From Manduca sexta (taxonomy: Eukaryota > Arthropoda > Insecta > Lepidoptera > Sphingidae), in NCBI RefSeq assembly GCF_014839805.1, contig NC_051131.1:6560913-6624912 (forward strand): a stretch of 64,000 bases of DNA. Direction: 5' to 3'. Each line of letters begins with the position of its first letter. The stretch's first letter is position 1. Position numbers and translations under genes: made by a program. The notes under the pieces were generated by a model, which did not search any database, was not told the origin of the DNA, and worked only from the letters and a program-made list of their open reading frames with translations. Below are positions 1 to 11,409 of the stretch, in pieces.

Positions 1-630
1 AATGAGTGTTTTTATATACCCAGACTTCTTTTGGTACTTGAATACCAAATCATGGTATTGATATATTTTTTTGCCTTTATCTAAAATAGCAATTTCCAAC
101 GGTTTGTAGTTGGCTGACCGAAAAGTGTCTATTTCAGCAGGTCTGTGAATTTACCATAGCCGATAGACAAAGCATCTGTCGATATCGATAAGATGTCAGT
201 TAGGATCGCAACACAATTAAATTTCTTGCTGTCTAAGACAGAGTACACTCAAATGTCATAGTGTTACTTCTATGCTTGTCATTGTTCTGAGTAATAGACC
301 TAAAAATCTAGAATGTTTGTTGGCTATCATGATAGCCTCAGAACAATGACAAGCATAGAAGTAACACTATGACATTTGAGCGTACTCTGTCTTAGACAGC
401 AAGAAATTTAATTGTGTTGCGGTCCCTTCTGACATCTTATCGATATCGATAGATGCGTTATCTATCGGCTATGGTAAATTCACAGACCTGCTAAAATAAA
501 CACTTTTCGGTCAGTCAACTACAAACCGCTGCAAATTGCTGCTATTTTAGATAAAGGCTAAAAAAAAGATATCAAAACTCTGATTTGGTATTCAAGTACC
601 AGAAGAAGTCTGGATATATAAAAGCACTCG
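1..630. repeat. Long foldback (inverted-repeat) element, possibly cut by the window edge
   Basis: Bases 1-292 are matched, inverted and nearly perfect, by bases 337-629. Both arms hold the same landmarks in mirror order, such as ATCGATATCGATA and a TGTCATTGTTCTGAG end next to the loop. The loop (293-336) contains a 16-bp perfect palindrome, GGCTATCATGATAGCC. The left arm already pairs at base 1, so the element may extend off the window. I see no coding frame of substance. This looks like a MITE or foldback DNA transposon; the superfamily cannot be told because the ends are not both visible. Confidence 0.8.
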
Positions 631-1025
631 TTAAGAAGCTGTTAAATTACATAAACAATGGAACTACCGGCTTTCTTCGAACTAAATTTTGTCCAATTTT
701 CATTTGCTATTTACAGCAGTTTTCATGCCTTCCGAAATGTCATTCACACAAAAATGGTTTAGCATTTAGATTATTAAATTAAGCAAATGTTAGAAAATTC
801 AGAAGGAATGGAAACCGCTGTAAATAACATACAAGAAATCGGCCGGAATTTCGTCTAGGAGAAAACCAGCACCCCTTCTGTTCTTTTCTGACTTTCTTAG
901 GGATTAAAAGAAACCCAAGAGGTGTGATTTGACAGAAGCTACTAAAATGGGACAGTAAAATTAAAACCCAGCGGTATCATTCATGTCACATATGTTTAAT
1001 AACTTATTTCAATGTTAATAAAACT
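631..1025. other. Gene-free stretch, nothing recognised
   Basis: AT-rich sequence with no open frame, repeat end or splice-bounded exon that I can support. Confidence 0.5.
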
Positions 1026-1557
1026 TTGCAGAAATGCTTAGAGCAAACACGGTGCTGTTTTTTCCAATGCCAATTGGGATCCATTTTTTCCTCATAACAT
1101 CATCTTTGGGGAATCTGCAATGAAACACATTGTATGAAACACACTATGAAAATCAGATAGTTTCCTCGACCCCAGCCTTCGTGCACGGTTTCCAAGTGGC
1201 TTTTACCACTACACCACCGTATATTGTAAGTAAAAGGCAATTTATGCAAAATAGTAAACTACAATATACTAACATCTATGTTATCGACAGAATATGCAGC
1301 ACAACACTATTGAACTCGACTACGTAAACTGGTAAAAATGAAAAATACTTAATAATTACTGTATCGAATGGCCAACAGCAGATTATAATATGACTACAGC
1401 ATAATAAAGTATAATTAATAACGCTTTTTGCACTTATGTAGAGGGTTTAAGCAAATATATTGGGTTTTTTGTTTACTCACCGATGGAAGCTGATGATTTC
1501 AGTTTCATTTTCTTTAGGAGAAGAATGAAATTTACATCCCACAATAACGCAGGCCAT
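1026..1557 (-). pseudogene. THAP zinc-finger remnant (two exons, frameshifted)
   Basis: On the minus strand, 1557-1481 reads as an exon starting MACVIVGCKFHS and ending in SFHR at a consensus donor (GTGAGT at 1480-1475). A second exon begins after a CAG acceptor at 1114 and reads FPKDDVMRKKW, joining in phase to give SFHRFPK, the hallmark of THAP domains. C-x4-C, SFHxFP and VCSKHF are all THAP features, but NW...HRVCSKHFC lies in a different frame from FPKDDVMRKKW, so a small deletion has broken the domain. THAP domains occur in host transcription factors and in P-element transposases. No further domain was found downstream, so it is either a dead gene or a transposon relic. Confidence 0.6.
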
Positions 1558-2340
1558 TGCTTGTTCGTAGGACTATATTTTATTTAAACAGCACTGTGTA
1601 TTTATTAAAATTAACAACAAAAATATTACAAAACATGTAGCTACTTTTGAAAAGCAATGCTTGAATGAAGTATAACGTAACTAAATTGTGTGGGCGCGTT
1701 TGTGACATTGTTTTGTGGTTGGCAAGTGGGCACATTTGACATTTTATTTGCTTTTTAATTCGGCATCCTAAAGATGACCAAAGGTAACCATTTGATTATT
1801 TTAAAGTGTACGCAAGCCGACCTTAGCAACATAATATTTGTCTCATTCTTTTCAACGGTTTTGGCCTATTTGAAAAAATAGGATAAGTATATGAGGGTAA
1901 TTTAGATTCCTTCTATGCTTGTTCTTATTCTGAGATGATAGCTTACAATTGGCCGCCATTATTGACGCTAGATTTATAATTGTTGGACTTATTTATAGTA
2001 AGATTGCAGCCTTGCGTATTTTTTTCCGTGACTATGGTACAAAATCTTATCTAAACTTAGCTCATATATTATGTCTGCGTGAATCAATGTACTACATGTC
2101 GCCTCTTCTTACGTAGTGCGTTACTTACTCTATGTCGGCCCCAAACTACCGTCAAGGTAAGAAGATAATATTACCTTGCCCATGTCATATTCCACCATAT
2201 CTCCATGTAGTATATGCATTTGGTTGCCGGAAGTCCCTAATAAATGTGGTTAAATGAATTTGGGGCCGTTTTTAGCTTCCTACCCTCATTACGAATGAGT
2301 TTTAATGATTTAAAGTAATTGTATGCAGACACGGTATTTT
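1558..2340. other. Gene-free stretch, nothing firm
   Basis: No supported gene. A short segment near 1917-1940 resembles the inner end of the foldback arm at 1-630. An ATGACCAAAG followed by GT near 1774 could be a tiny first exon, but no partner exon was found. Confidence 0.4.
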
Positions 2341-2344
2341 TAGC

Positions 2345-3592
2345 CTTATTAATAATAATAATAATTACAAAGCATAGGAAACACCATCCACGAGCCTGTG
2401 TCCAAAGGCAAACTGTGCCACGTAGGGAAGGTGGTAGAGGCCTCATAGATATCAATAATCTTCACAGTAAACAAATTACGTCCCTCAGGCATTACTTCTA
2501 TAATAAACAAACCGACTCCGATCTACATACAGCAATTATTTTTAATGATACTAAGTTTACACCCCTTAATTTGCATAATAAATGTACCCAGCCCAATGAA
2601 ACCCAAGTAGATAATACAACCAAAATAAGAGAATGGACCCGGAAAGCTCTTCATGGTAGACATCGTCTCGATCTGAGCCAGCCTAACGTCGACAAAGATG
2701 CGTCGAACGAGTGGCTAGTTCGAGGCGAGCTCTTTCCTGAAACTGAAGGGTTCATGATCGCTATACAGAACTGGTCCTGTATAGCGATCATGAACCCTTC
2801 AGTTTACCTGGGTAATAGAGACGCGGAACTACCAAAAGTATATCATAAAAGCTACTAACCTTCCAACTGATATGTGTAGAAGATGTAATAGTTCGTCGGA
2901 GACAATTCAGCACATTACAGGTGCTTGCAAGTCCATAGTCCAAACAGACTATAAATACAGACATGATCAGGTTGCCCAAATAATCCATCAGACTCTGGCC
3001 CTCGAGTAAAAACTTATAGCTTCATCGACACCTTATTACAAGTATTCGCCGGCAGTCATATTAGAAAACTTGACACATAAACTTTATTATGACCGAGCCA
3101 TACTCACAGACAGGACGATACACTACAATAGACCAGATATTATATTAATTGATAAAATCCAGAAGTCTGCTTACATCATAGATATAGCAATACCAAACAC
3201 TCACAACATTCAATCCACCATAGCTGAGAAACTTTCCAAATACATTGAACTTAAAGACGAAGTTATACGAATGTGGCGTCTTCAAAAAGCAGTTATAGTA
3301 CCAATAGTTTTGTCCACCACGGGCGTGATTCATACACAGCTCCACAACTCTCTACAGACACTCCATCTACCAAAATTCATATAGGTACATAACCCTTCAA
3401 AAAGCAGTCATCCTCAACACTTGTCGCATAGTGAGAAAATTTCTGCAGATGGACCACGATTAAGTTTCTTTTACCTTTCCCACTATAAACAATATTTTAC
3501 TTTATGTTGCTGCAGACTTGGCTTTGGCCCGTCCGCACCATGCAACCCGGTCTATAAGCCGAGATTCAGTCATGATATAAAAATAATAATAA
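2345..3592 (+). mobile_element. 5'-truncated Dong/R4-like non-LTR retrotransposon (restriction-like endonuclease type)
   Basis: Translation in broken frames shows the C-terminal part of an RLE-class LINE: PRREGGRGLIDINNLHSKQI just past the reverse transcriptase, then LFPETEGFMIAIQ, a zinc-knuckle-like CRRC...HITGAC (about 2872-2935), and the endonuclease signature RPDIILID...IDIAIP (PD-x13-D, about 3127-3195). Frames change at about 2800-2820 and a stop follows CAC...LALE at 3007, so it is dead. Both ends abut TAA/TTA repeats (2347-2363 and 3577-3592). Dong from Bombyx mori is known to insert into TAA repeats, which supports the name. The reverse transcriptase domain itself is absent, consistent with 5' truncation. 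Confidence 0.8.
2740..2805. repeat. Perfect 29-bp palindrome inside the Dong-like element
   Basis: Bases 2740-2768 are the exact reverse complement of 2777-2805, with an 8-base spacer. The left arm is normal element coding sequence (ETEGFMIAI). The right arm and spacer are an inverted copy that interrupts the frame; coding sequence (VIETRNY) resumes at about 2818. Confidence 0.95.
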
Positions 3593-3932
3593 TAATATCA
3601 GCCCTGTATTATTATACTTGCCCACTGCTGAGCACGGGCCTTCTCTACTACTGAGAGGGATTAGGCCTTAGTCCACCACGCTGGCCTAGTGCGGATTGGT
3701 AGACTTCACACACCTTCGAAATTCCTATAGAGAACTTCTCAGATGTGCAGGTTTCCTCACGATGTTTTCCTTCACCGTTAAAGCGAACGATAAATTCACA
3801 AAGAATACACACATGATTTTTTAGAAAAGTCAGAGGTGTGTGCCCTTGGGGTTTGAACCTGCGGACATTCGTCTCGGCAGTCCGTTCCACACCCAACTAG
3901 GCTATCGCCGCTTCTTGGCTATCGCCGCTTCT
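3593..3932 (-). mobile_element. tRNA-derived SINE
   Basis: Read on the minus strand, the head has pol III promoter boxes: box A TAGCCTAGTTGG (3904-3893) and box B GGTTCAAAC (3859-3851). The body ends in the common lepidopteran SINE sequence around GCCCGTGCTCAGCAGTGGG (3648-3620), followed by an ATT-repeat tail (3592-3577). A 17-bp direct repeat, GGCTATCGCCGCTTCTT, sits at the head (3900-3932). The tail is shared with the TAA repeat that bounds the Dong-like element. It does not code for protein. Confidence 0.8.
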
Positions 3933-5054
3933 TTTTAGCCTTGCCACATGATAATACTCGATTTAGAAGACACTGCTGCTATAAAGCGTCATCTAACAAA
4001 ACCGCAGTTCAAATAATTATAATAGCTTTTACCTGTGGCTCCGCCCGCGTGAAATAGTTGTTTTGGGATAAAAAAAAAGTAGCCTCTTGTACTGTAGGAG
4101 TAATATAGATTCCTATTACTTACTTACTGAAAAAAAAAACTATTCGTATAGTTAATAGTAGTTTCCGATTAGCGCCTTAAAAAACAAACGCGATCTTCAG
4201 CTTTGAGCTTTAAATTAAATAAGTATATTAATATCCATACTATGGAACGGCAGATGTCCGATAAGGAAGTTTCCTCTAATATTAAAACTATTTTTATTTG
4301 TTTATTTATTATTTCGAATTACCAGTAGATGATGTAATAATAAACTGTAACAATACAATCAAAAAAGCCGCACTCAACATTAGCTAAATTCTGTGCTCAA
4401 GTAGGCAACCATAACTTTCATGTATGTATTAGCTTATAGTCGTAAGATATGAGTATTTCCACGTAATCAACCAAGTTCTTATTTACGAAATAATATTGGA
4501 AATTATAAAGTGGCACGATCAAAAATATTTCTATGCATGCTTTCATCACATCCAAATTTCTGACTACAACTGAACAGAAGACCATGCAAAGAAAGAGACA
4601 ATAGCTTTCAATAAAAGCTATAAATAGCTAAGGTAATTTTTTTATTTTCTAAAATTTTGGGAGAATTATAACTCGTCGTTATTAAGAAAGCAAAGATCGC
4701 CTCGGAAAAACAAAACGTACTTACTTACGTAAAAAAAAATTACATAAACAATTACTTAAGTTATTGAAGTTTCCCTTACGTAATGCCCATTATTATTTGA
4801 AAATAAATAAAATGCATAATATAAAGGGGATATTATAACAGGCACATAATTAAAAACAAGAATATATGTCGAAATTAAAATATGAAATTAGTAAATTCCG
4901 TACCATAACATGAAATATTGAATAAAATAAGTATTATTATTATTTTTAATCCTATAAATGTGAAATATATGTCCACTTATTAGCGCTTTATAAACTAAGT
5001 GAAACATAATATTGTGTTATGTAGTGTTTGCTTCGTGTACAGATGGCTAAAGTC
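3933..5054. other. Intergenic repeat-rich stretch
   Basis: No gene seen. At 4020-4100 there is a piece with GTGGCTCCGCCCGCGTG, the widespread lepidopteran transposon 3'-end motif. The remainder is AT-rich and unassigned. Confidence 0.5.
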
Positions 5055-5372
5055 TAACCCTCTTATTCATAGACGTTATTTATCTAAGGAGTCAAGGACG
5101 GAGCATTGCTGTGATAACAAGACAGTGCCTCACAGAGACCAATAAACTAGAGTGCCTCAGCTTTGTTTATCTGACGGCTTGCTGTTTGTTCAGTGTTCAG
5201 ATTTGTTTATCTGACAGCCAGCTAGTTCAAGTTGCATCTCAATATTAGCCAATCACATCGGCCCTATGTCTACGCACTGCGAAGGCTGCCATGCCATCAG
5301 CACTGAGAAACATACTTGTTATCAAATCATTGCTCCGTCCTTAGATAAAAAACATCTATGAATAAGGGGGTA
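5055..5372. mobile_element. MITE family A, copy 1
   Basis: Ends are imperfect inverted repeats built on CCCTTATTCATAGACGTT...GTCCTTAGATAAAAAAC...CTATGAATAAGGGGG. Near-identical copies lie at 40431-40708 and 55793-56069. About 280-320 bp, non-coding. The superfamily was not determined. Confidence 0.8.
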
Positions 5373-6637
5373 AGCGTATGCTGGTCGCCAGAGTATTGTT
5401 TTATCAACGAATAGTGGTATTAGACTATTCGTAAATAAAAGAATACTCTGGTGTCTTTAATTTCTCTTTGATATACTTATTAAGTATGTATCCATATTTT
5501 TAATAATATGCAGTTCTTCGAAACTGTTTCGAGATTATAAATTTCTTATTGACAAGATGCAATTTCTCACCACTACTTACTTGTTATGTTCTCACTATTC
5601 TTGTCTCCTATTATTTATTTCGTGCAACCCTATTTTTATTAAATTTGGCTTTTAGGCCAAACAAAAATAATAGAACTTGCGTGTTGAATCGACCGACATG
5701 ATTCATAAAACTGAGTAAAACATGCAATTTGTTTTGGACGATTTTACACCCCGCTGAGCTTAGCTTGGCGTGTTCAACCTGGCCCCACGCCACGCAACGT
5801 GAGGTGCGTGAAAACTGCACTGCGCACCCACCTCGCCTTCTTCGGCAACACACAACCAGCCACGTTTTCTATGCGACGAAGCCATTAGGTGCAGAATAGG
5901 TAAACCAAGAATTATATTTGAAATTCAAAACGATATGAATTATTTTTTAATGTTTAAGTACACTATTAAGCATACACATTAGAAATACAAAGACTCAAAC
6001 ACTACCATTATTTTAGATGCTTATTAATCTAAGGGCGTCGATACACCAAGAACCAGTACTTAAGGAATAAATTACTATTGTTTGACTGGAAATTAATTGG
6101 TATTCGAATCTGGCTATTTTCTGTACATTCTGTTTAGTGACAGGATTAAAATACATTCTAAATAAGAAAAATGCTTATTAGAAGCATATTTATTTTAACA
6201 ATTGAATATGACAAATTAACTCTAAATTGGCACGAAAGATAATTAAACCGACGTGTGTAAGTATATATCCGCAACGAGGTCTTGGTGCGATCACGCCTTT
6301 AATTAAGAGCTAACATTTATTGCTTATAAAAAAACTCATATTTCTAAAGCAGTTCAAATGGTAAGTATTTTTTAACATATGTTTCCATTACATGCAGCGT
6401 AACTATACACACCAAATATAGTACAACAAAAACAAATAGTCATACAGTCCTCAAAACAACATAAAATAAAATAAGTCATAAGTATTAGAAACATCTTCAT
6501 ACTGAAAGAAATCATAAATTGAATTATTTTCGAATTAAAAAAGACAACTAAATTTATATTAACTTGCAATGAGTACATAACGTAGTTCTGGGTGATTGTT
6601 GTATGTAATACATGAACATATTATAGAACTGCACAAT
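5373..6637. other. Gene-free stretch downstream of the SKAR gene
   Basis: No supported gene. It probably includes the 3' untranslated part of the minus-strand SKAR gene just below 6638. Short open frames here show no recognisable domain. Confidence 0.4.
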
Positions 6638-9600
6638 TCATAAATTGCTGAATAGTACTTTGTGGAAAGTCGATATATCAGGCTCAACATTAGAGTTGGT
6701 GCTGTAAAGTGCTGGCTTGCTACTTGTCCTGAAATTAAGAAATATACTTGGTATTAATTTATTAATAAAAAAATAAAAAATTATATAACGTCATCAATTT
6801 GCTATTTGTTCAAAGGTTTTTCAGTATGTACACATCTTGAATATTAACAAAGCCATCCCTTCTTTTGGTTAAACTAAAGTGTATATGTGATGCCTAAAAA
6901 TAAAATATAAGTATGAATACTATGAGTCCATGTGTTACAATTTCTCTAACAAGACACATCCCTGACAAGAGGTTGACCTATAGCGAGCTACTAGTACAGC
7001 CGGTTCCTAATTGCTTATTGTAATAGTGTGAGTCTATTCTAAAATTGTATATAACAAAAAATTACAATCCCAAACAAATGGCAAATACTTTACAACACTC
7101 TTTAGATTACCCAAACTGAGGATTGAATCAAATCTTTACCAATTTCACACCATACCCCAGATAATATTCTCACTACATATTTTGGTATTTATACTGACCT
7201 GGGTGTTGTTGATGATCGTGGAGATACAAGAAGGCAGTTCATAGGTTGTCCATCTAGATGCCGATTGTGATACAAATCAACCGCTCTTTGTGCATCCTCT
7301 TGACTCTTGTAAATGACTTCAGCTGTACCCGGTCTAACCAAACGTGATTCTACCATTCCTCCAACGTCTCCAAATAGTTCCTAAAAATTAAATAAATAAT
7401 CTAATAAGCGGCAATACGAGCACTTGCCGCGCGAGGGAATTTTTTGGTAGGAATTTTTATATATGGGTATTGGTTGGATGTTCAGCCGGATGTTCATTGT
7501 GTTCATCACGATCCATGATACTCATGTTGAAATGGCGAACTGTTCATGAACACACACATACGTATAGGTGCAAGTGCCGAAGTCTTGCAAACATGGAACG
7601 TAACCGAAATTACTTTGAAAGAAAAAGAAACTATTTCTATCGGATCAGTTTATAGCGTGTATCATTCTGGTGCGCCGGACAGGTATCACCGTCGACACTA
7701 GGCGTGACCTAACTCAAAGTTTGGCCGTCTCTATGAGAGTTTGCATTGTATCACGTCGTTACGTAGCATTGCATATACAGACAAGTAAAGGAAAAGACCG
7801 AATATGTTGATGAAATAAAATATTTTTCTTTTTTCTAGACAAACAAAACCACATTCACATATTATATAGGTAGTGTTCCTCATGCTCGTGCTCTTTTTGA
7901 GGAACGGGTACGCTGTCTAAACAAATCAATCAATCAATTAGTAAATAACACTTTAGATGGGAATGTCGTTATCAATATGAATACTGGTGGAAATAGAATT
8001 AATAATTGTCCTGTTGAAATTGAAAAAAATAAAAACCGAAAAGGAATTCCTTTAATTTAATGAAACGTAATTTCTAAAAATATTTAATAAATTACGAATA
8101 ATTTTATAATGCCATACACTCTTTTAAAGGGTAGTACAAATTTAAGGCATATTTTCAAATTAAGTATTTGTTAATATCGCTGTGTGACAGCAAATAGCAT
8201 AGGCATACCTAGGACTTGCACTATTTTCTAAATGTAATTATAGAAATTATTAATATTTTTGTGCATTTGTATGATGGAAATTGCCAAGACTATTTAATAG
8301 ATAGAATAGATGTATTTATCACCTAAGAGATGCAAATTCCAAATTATTTCTGACTAGTTGACCCGACAGACGTTGTCCCGTCTTAACTATGAATTTGCAT
8401 CGCACATTCTGTAAATCGCTAACAGTTATTTCAAACAATTGACAGTTATATAAAATTAATATTTTCGTTAAGTTTTCTTAAATTTTCTAATTTTCCGCGC
8501 AATTTTTCTATATATTTTTTTTTTTCATAAGAATCTTCTCCTGACAATAACAAACACAACAAAAAAATATAGTGAAATCGGTCCAGCCGATCACGCGTGA
8601 TGCGTGACCAAGGGAAATAGGGATTCATTTTTATGTATACAGATATTTTCTTTTTTTAATGTGACAATATATTATGGGTAAAAGTTACAATAGATTCTTT
8701 ATTTTTTTCTCTTGTTTCTAAACTTAAAATCCAATGACAATTTAATAAACATACTCTTCAACATTGCCGAAAACCGACGAAAAACATTTTTCATAATTAA
8801 TGAAATTAAAATTTATAGAATTTATGACCTTATAATAAAAAGGAATAACAAAAATAAATCTGTACCTGGATGTCACTAGCTGTGACCGTATTCCTCAAAT
8901 TGCTTACAATAATACGAAATTCAATAGGTGACTTTTCCATGACTTGATCTTTCTTTTCACTCCGTAATGCTGCCATTGGTCGTTTTTTAAGAATAGATGG
9001 TGGCCTTGGTGGACTTTTCTCCTTTTCTATTACAGCAGTTCTATACCTGTGATTTTGTTCAATTTTATATTTTAATCTCTTTGCTGTACTGGTTCGGAAT
9101 TTACTTAAATATTAATTATGTGCCTAAATATTACAAAAATTTAAACAAAAAATTTTAACTTTTAGAACTGCCTGCCCGTCTTTAAACCACCCAGACTAAA
9201 TTTGTAATCACACACACATAGCCTATGAAGCAAAACTAATAAAAATACAACACAATTAACATTTTGCAAATTTAATAGATTTATCCAAAATTTAGGTTCC
9301 TATTTTATTTTAATTAGGATTATCTAGGTTTTATAATTACCCATGTAAAGAGTTCCTCCTGTCTCGCAAATCATTATTATGGGCTATTATTTTAAGTTGT
9401 AGGCTTGCCTTGCGATTCATCAAACTGGGTTTTGGCGGAATGTACTCTTCTTCCATAGACTCATCTATTATATCAATGTCATTTTCAACAGTTCTTGTAA
9501 GTGGTTTAGGTTTTGACATGGTATCTGTAATTTGAAATATGCACTTCAAAACCTCTGGAAATTTTACTCACTGTCAAGCATTAAGAAGAGTTAACATTAA

Positions 9601-11409
9601 TATAATACATATCATCAACATCTATGTGGCCTATGTATCCTTATTCTATTCCGAGAAAGAGTCAATACATGAAATATCATTTAAATATGTTTTATGTTAT
9701 GAATCCATTTTAGCCTGTCAAAGCAGAATGAAAACGGTAAAAGCCCTGAAAGCCTTTATTGCCACACACAATAAAATCTCAATACCCATAAATTGTCCTC
9801 CAATAGATCTGTACTGCAAAAACCTTTGAGGGTCCAGTTGCCTTGGCATTAATGAAATAGGATGGGAAACAACCTGCCTTGACGAATCTGTGAAAACTAA
9901 AATATAATATACATAGGTTAGGTGTAATTCTTTTCACAAAAATATAGAAAAATAAGTAAGTAAAATAAAATGCTTTGTATAGGCATATGGAAGCTCTCCT
10001 AGTAAGTACTTAGTTCAACAATTAATAGATGGAATAAAAGTATGAAAATGTTAATAATTGAACACACACATTCACACATTTAATCTCCAAAGACTGAGGG
10101 GTTGGTGTAATGCAATAGGGGGAGTTGCTATTACAACATCAGACGCAAATACTATAGGTCCAGGCTACTATATATTATATAGGGTGAAGAAAACCCAATA
10201 CTACTTTACCCAACCTGTGGATGAAACCGAGACCTCAGCCATGCAGTCATACAGTGCATCATGCATTAATTTGAATAAATAAATACTCTAATGTACCTCT
10301 TTCTCTATTGAGTTTTTGCCTTACAAACTTGCCCTGGTTCTGAGTAACGTTTCTACCAACCATTGGAGTTTTGTTTGTCTGTAAAAATATGTAGATATTA
10401 ATTATAAAGTGGGAACTTAAGTTTATTCCCTAAAATGTGTCTATTATCTATAAATATTATAAAACAAAGTCCCCAAAAGCTATCTGTCTGTATGTGATAA
10501 ATTTTCTCAAAATCTACTGAACAGATTTTTGAACGGTTTTTACTAAAATATAGTGCAAATCTTAACCCGTCATGACTTGTCAAAATTTTATTTTCAAATA
10601 TGTACAGGTAGCTGAATGTTTGCCGGCAACATTAACAGCTACGCGTGTGACGGAAAAATAACCTTATTATGTAGTATATAAGGTTATAATCCCGTGACAC
10701 ACGCAAATGTCATGTAGCTGTCTTGGCTCGCCGGCGAGCCACGAGAGACCAAGAGTTAAGGAAGGTTTATGTTAATCGTATATTATGATTTTAGGTGAAT
10801 TGACTGAAATATAATGATTACTGTTGAGGTGGTTACATGGTTGTAAAAAAACTTGTGGGTCAGGATTTATGCAGGAAAAACTTTGGTATACACTGATTTC
10901 CACCCAGGCATACTCACCAAATGCCACTACTAAAATAAATTATATACTTATATATTCTTTTGTTAAACAAAGCTTAAAAACCTTAAAAGACGTAATAATG
11001 TCACATTTCCCATCCACCCAATACGGGCACAAGTGTATTTAACAGGAATAAGTTATTCATGGAACTCCTGCACCAGTACTTAAGTACTCACTTTTTGGAG
11101 TCTCAATTGCTCCAATTTGAGTCGAGCGTCTTTGTGTTTACCGAATTGGGCTAATTTTTCCCTAGCGTCTGTAATTTGCGTCCTCGTTTTGGATATAATT
11201 TTATTTCTTGCGTCAGATACAGTGTGTTGAGATGATGGATTAGACTGCTTCTTTGTATTTGTTGTTTTTCTCATTCTGAAACCAATAAACTTTATTTTTT
11301 TTCCAATTTTTATTATCTTATATCGTATAAAAGATGGAAACACATACTTTATATTCATTTTTTTGTTTTTGATGATGTCTTCTAAACTCATATCAATTAG
11401 AGAAGCCAT
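6638..11409 (-). CDS. POLDIP3: SKAR / POLDIP3-like mRNA export adaptor
   Basis: Homologue of polymerase delta-interacting protein 3 (SKAR/PDIP46), a nuclear RNA-binding adaptor linked to exon-junction complexes, mRNA export and S6 kinase signalling. Exons on the minus strand: 11409-11348, 11275-11092, 10378-10297, 9887-9786, 9524-9341, 9046-8866, 7380-7199, 6728-6638; total 1068 nt, 355 aa. The start MASLIDMSLEDII matches the family N-terminus. Exon 2 carries the DAR repeats (SDARNKI, TDAREKL, KDARLKL). The middle has KPLTRTVENDI. An RRM spans the last exons, with RNP2-like FRIIVSNL and then LFGDVGGMVESRLVRPGTAEVIY. The C-terminus PDISTFHKVLFSN resembles the family's end. All splice phases agree. 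Intron 1 is only 72 nt and in frame. Start chosen because the upstream in-frame sequence is not conserved in the family. Confidence 0.92.
8354..8643 (-). mobile_element. Short non-autonomous Helitron (family B) in a SKAR intron
   Basis: On the minus strand it starts TCTGTATACATAAAAATGAA and ends with GGGTC...CTAG at 8354, with A and T flanks as expected for Helitron insertion. The 3' end motif GACAACGTCTGTCGGGTC recurs at 17764, 18516 and 43104. It lies in the intron between the two RRM-coding exons of the SKAR gene. Confidence 0.7.
10637..10719. repeat. Imperfect inverted repeat in SKAR intron
   Basis: AGCTACGCGTGTGACGG...AATAACCTTAT is mirrored by ATAAGGTTATAAT...CCGTGACACACGC...GTAGCT. 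It is probably the core of a MITE within the intron 10379-11091. No coding content. Confidence 0.6.

Noticed and set aside
1774..1785. ATGACCAAAG followed by GTAACC, like a first exon of ribosomal protein L37
   Set aside because: Only ten coding bases match and no second exon (GTSSFGKR...) was found nearby.
3851..3904. tRNA gene suggested by box A and box B
   Set aside because: No cloverleaf or anticodon arm could be formed; it is the head of a SINE.
7470..7655. 61-aa plus-strand frame in the SKAR intron
   Set aside because: No domain, no homologous pattern, opposite strand to the gene.
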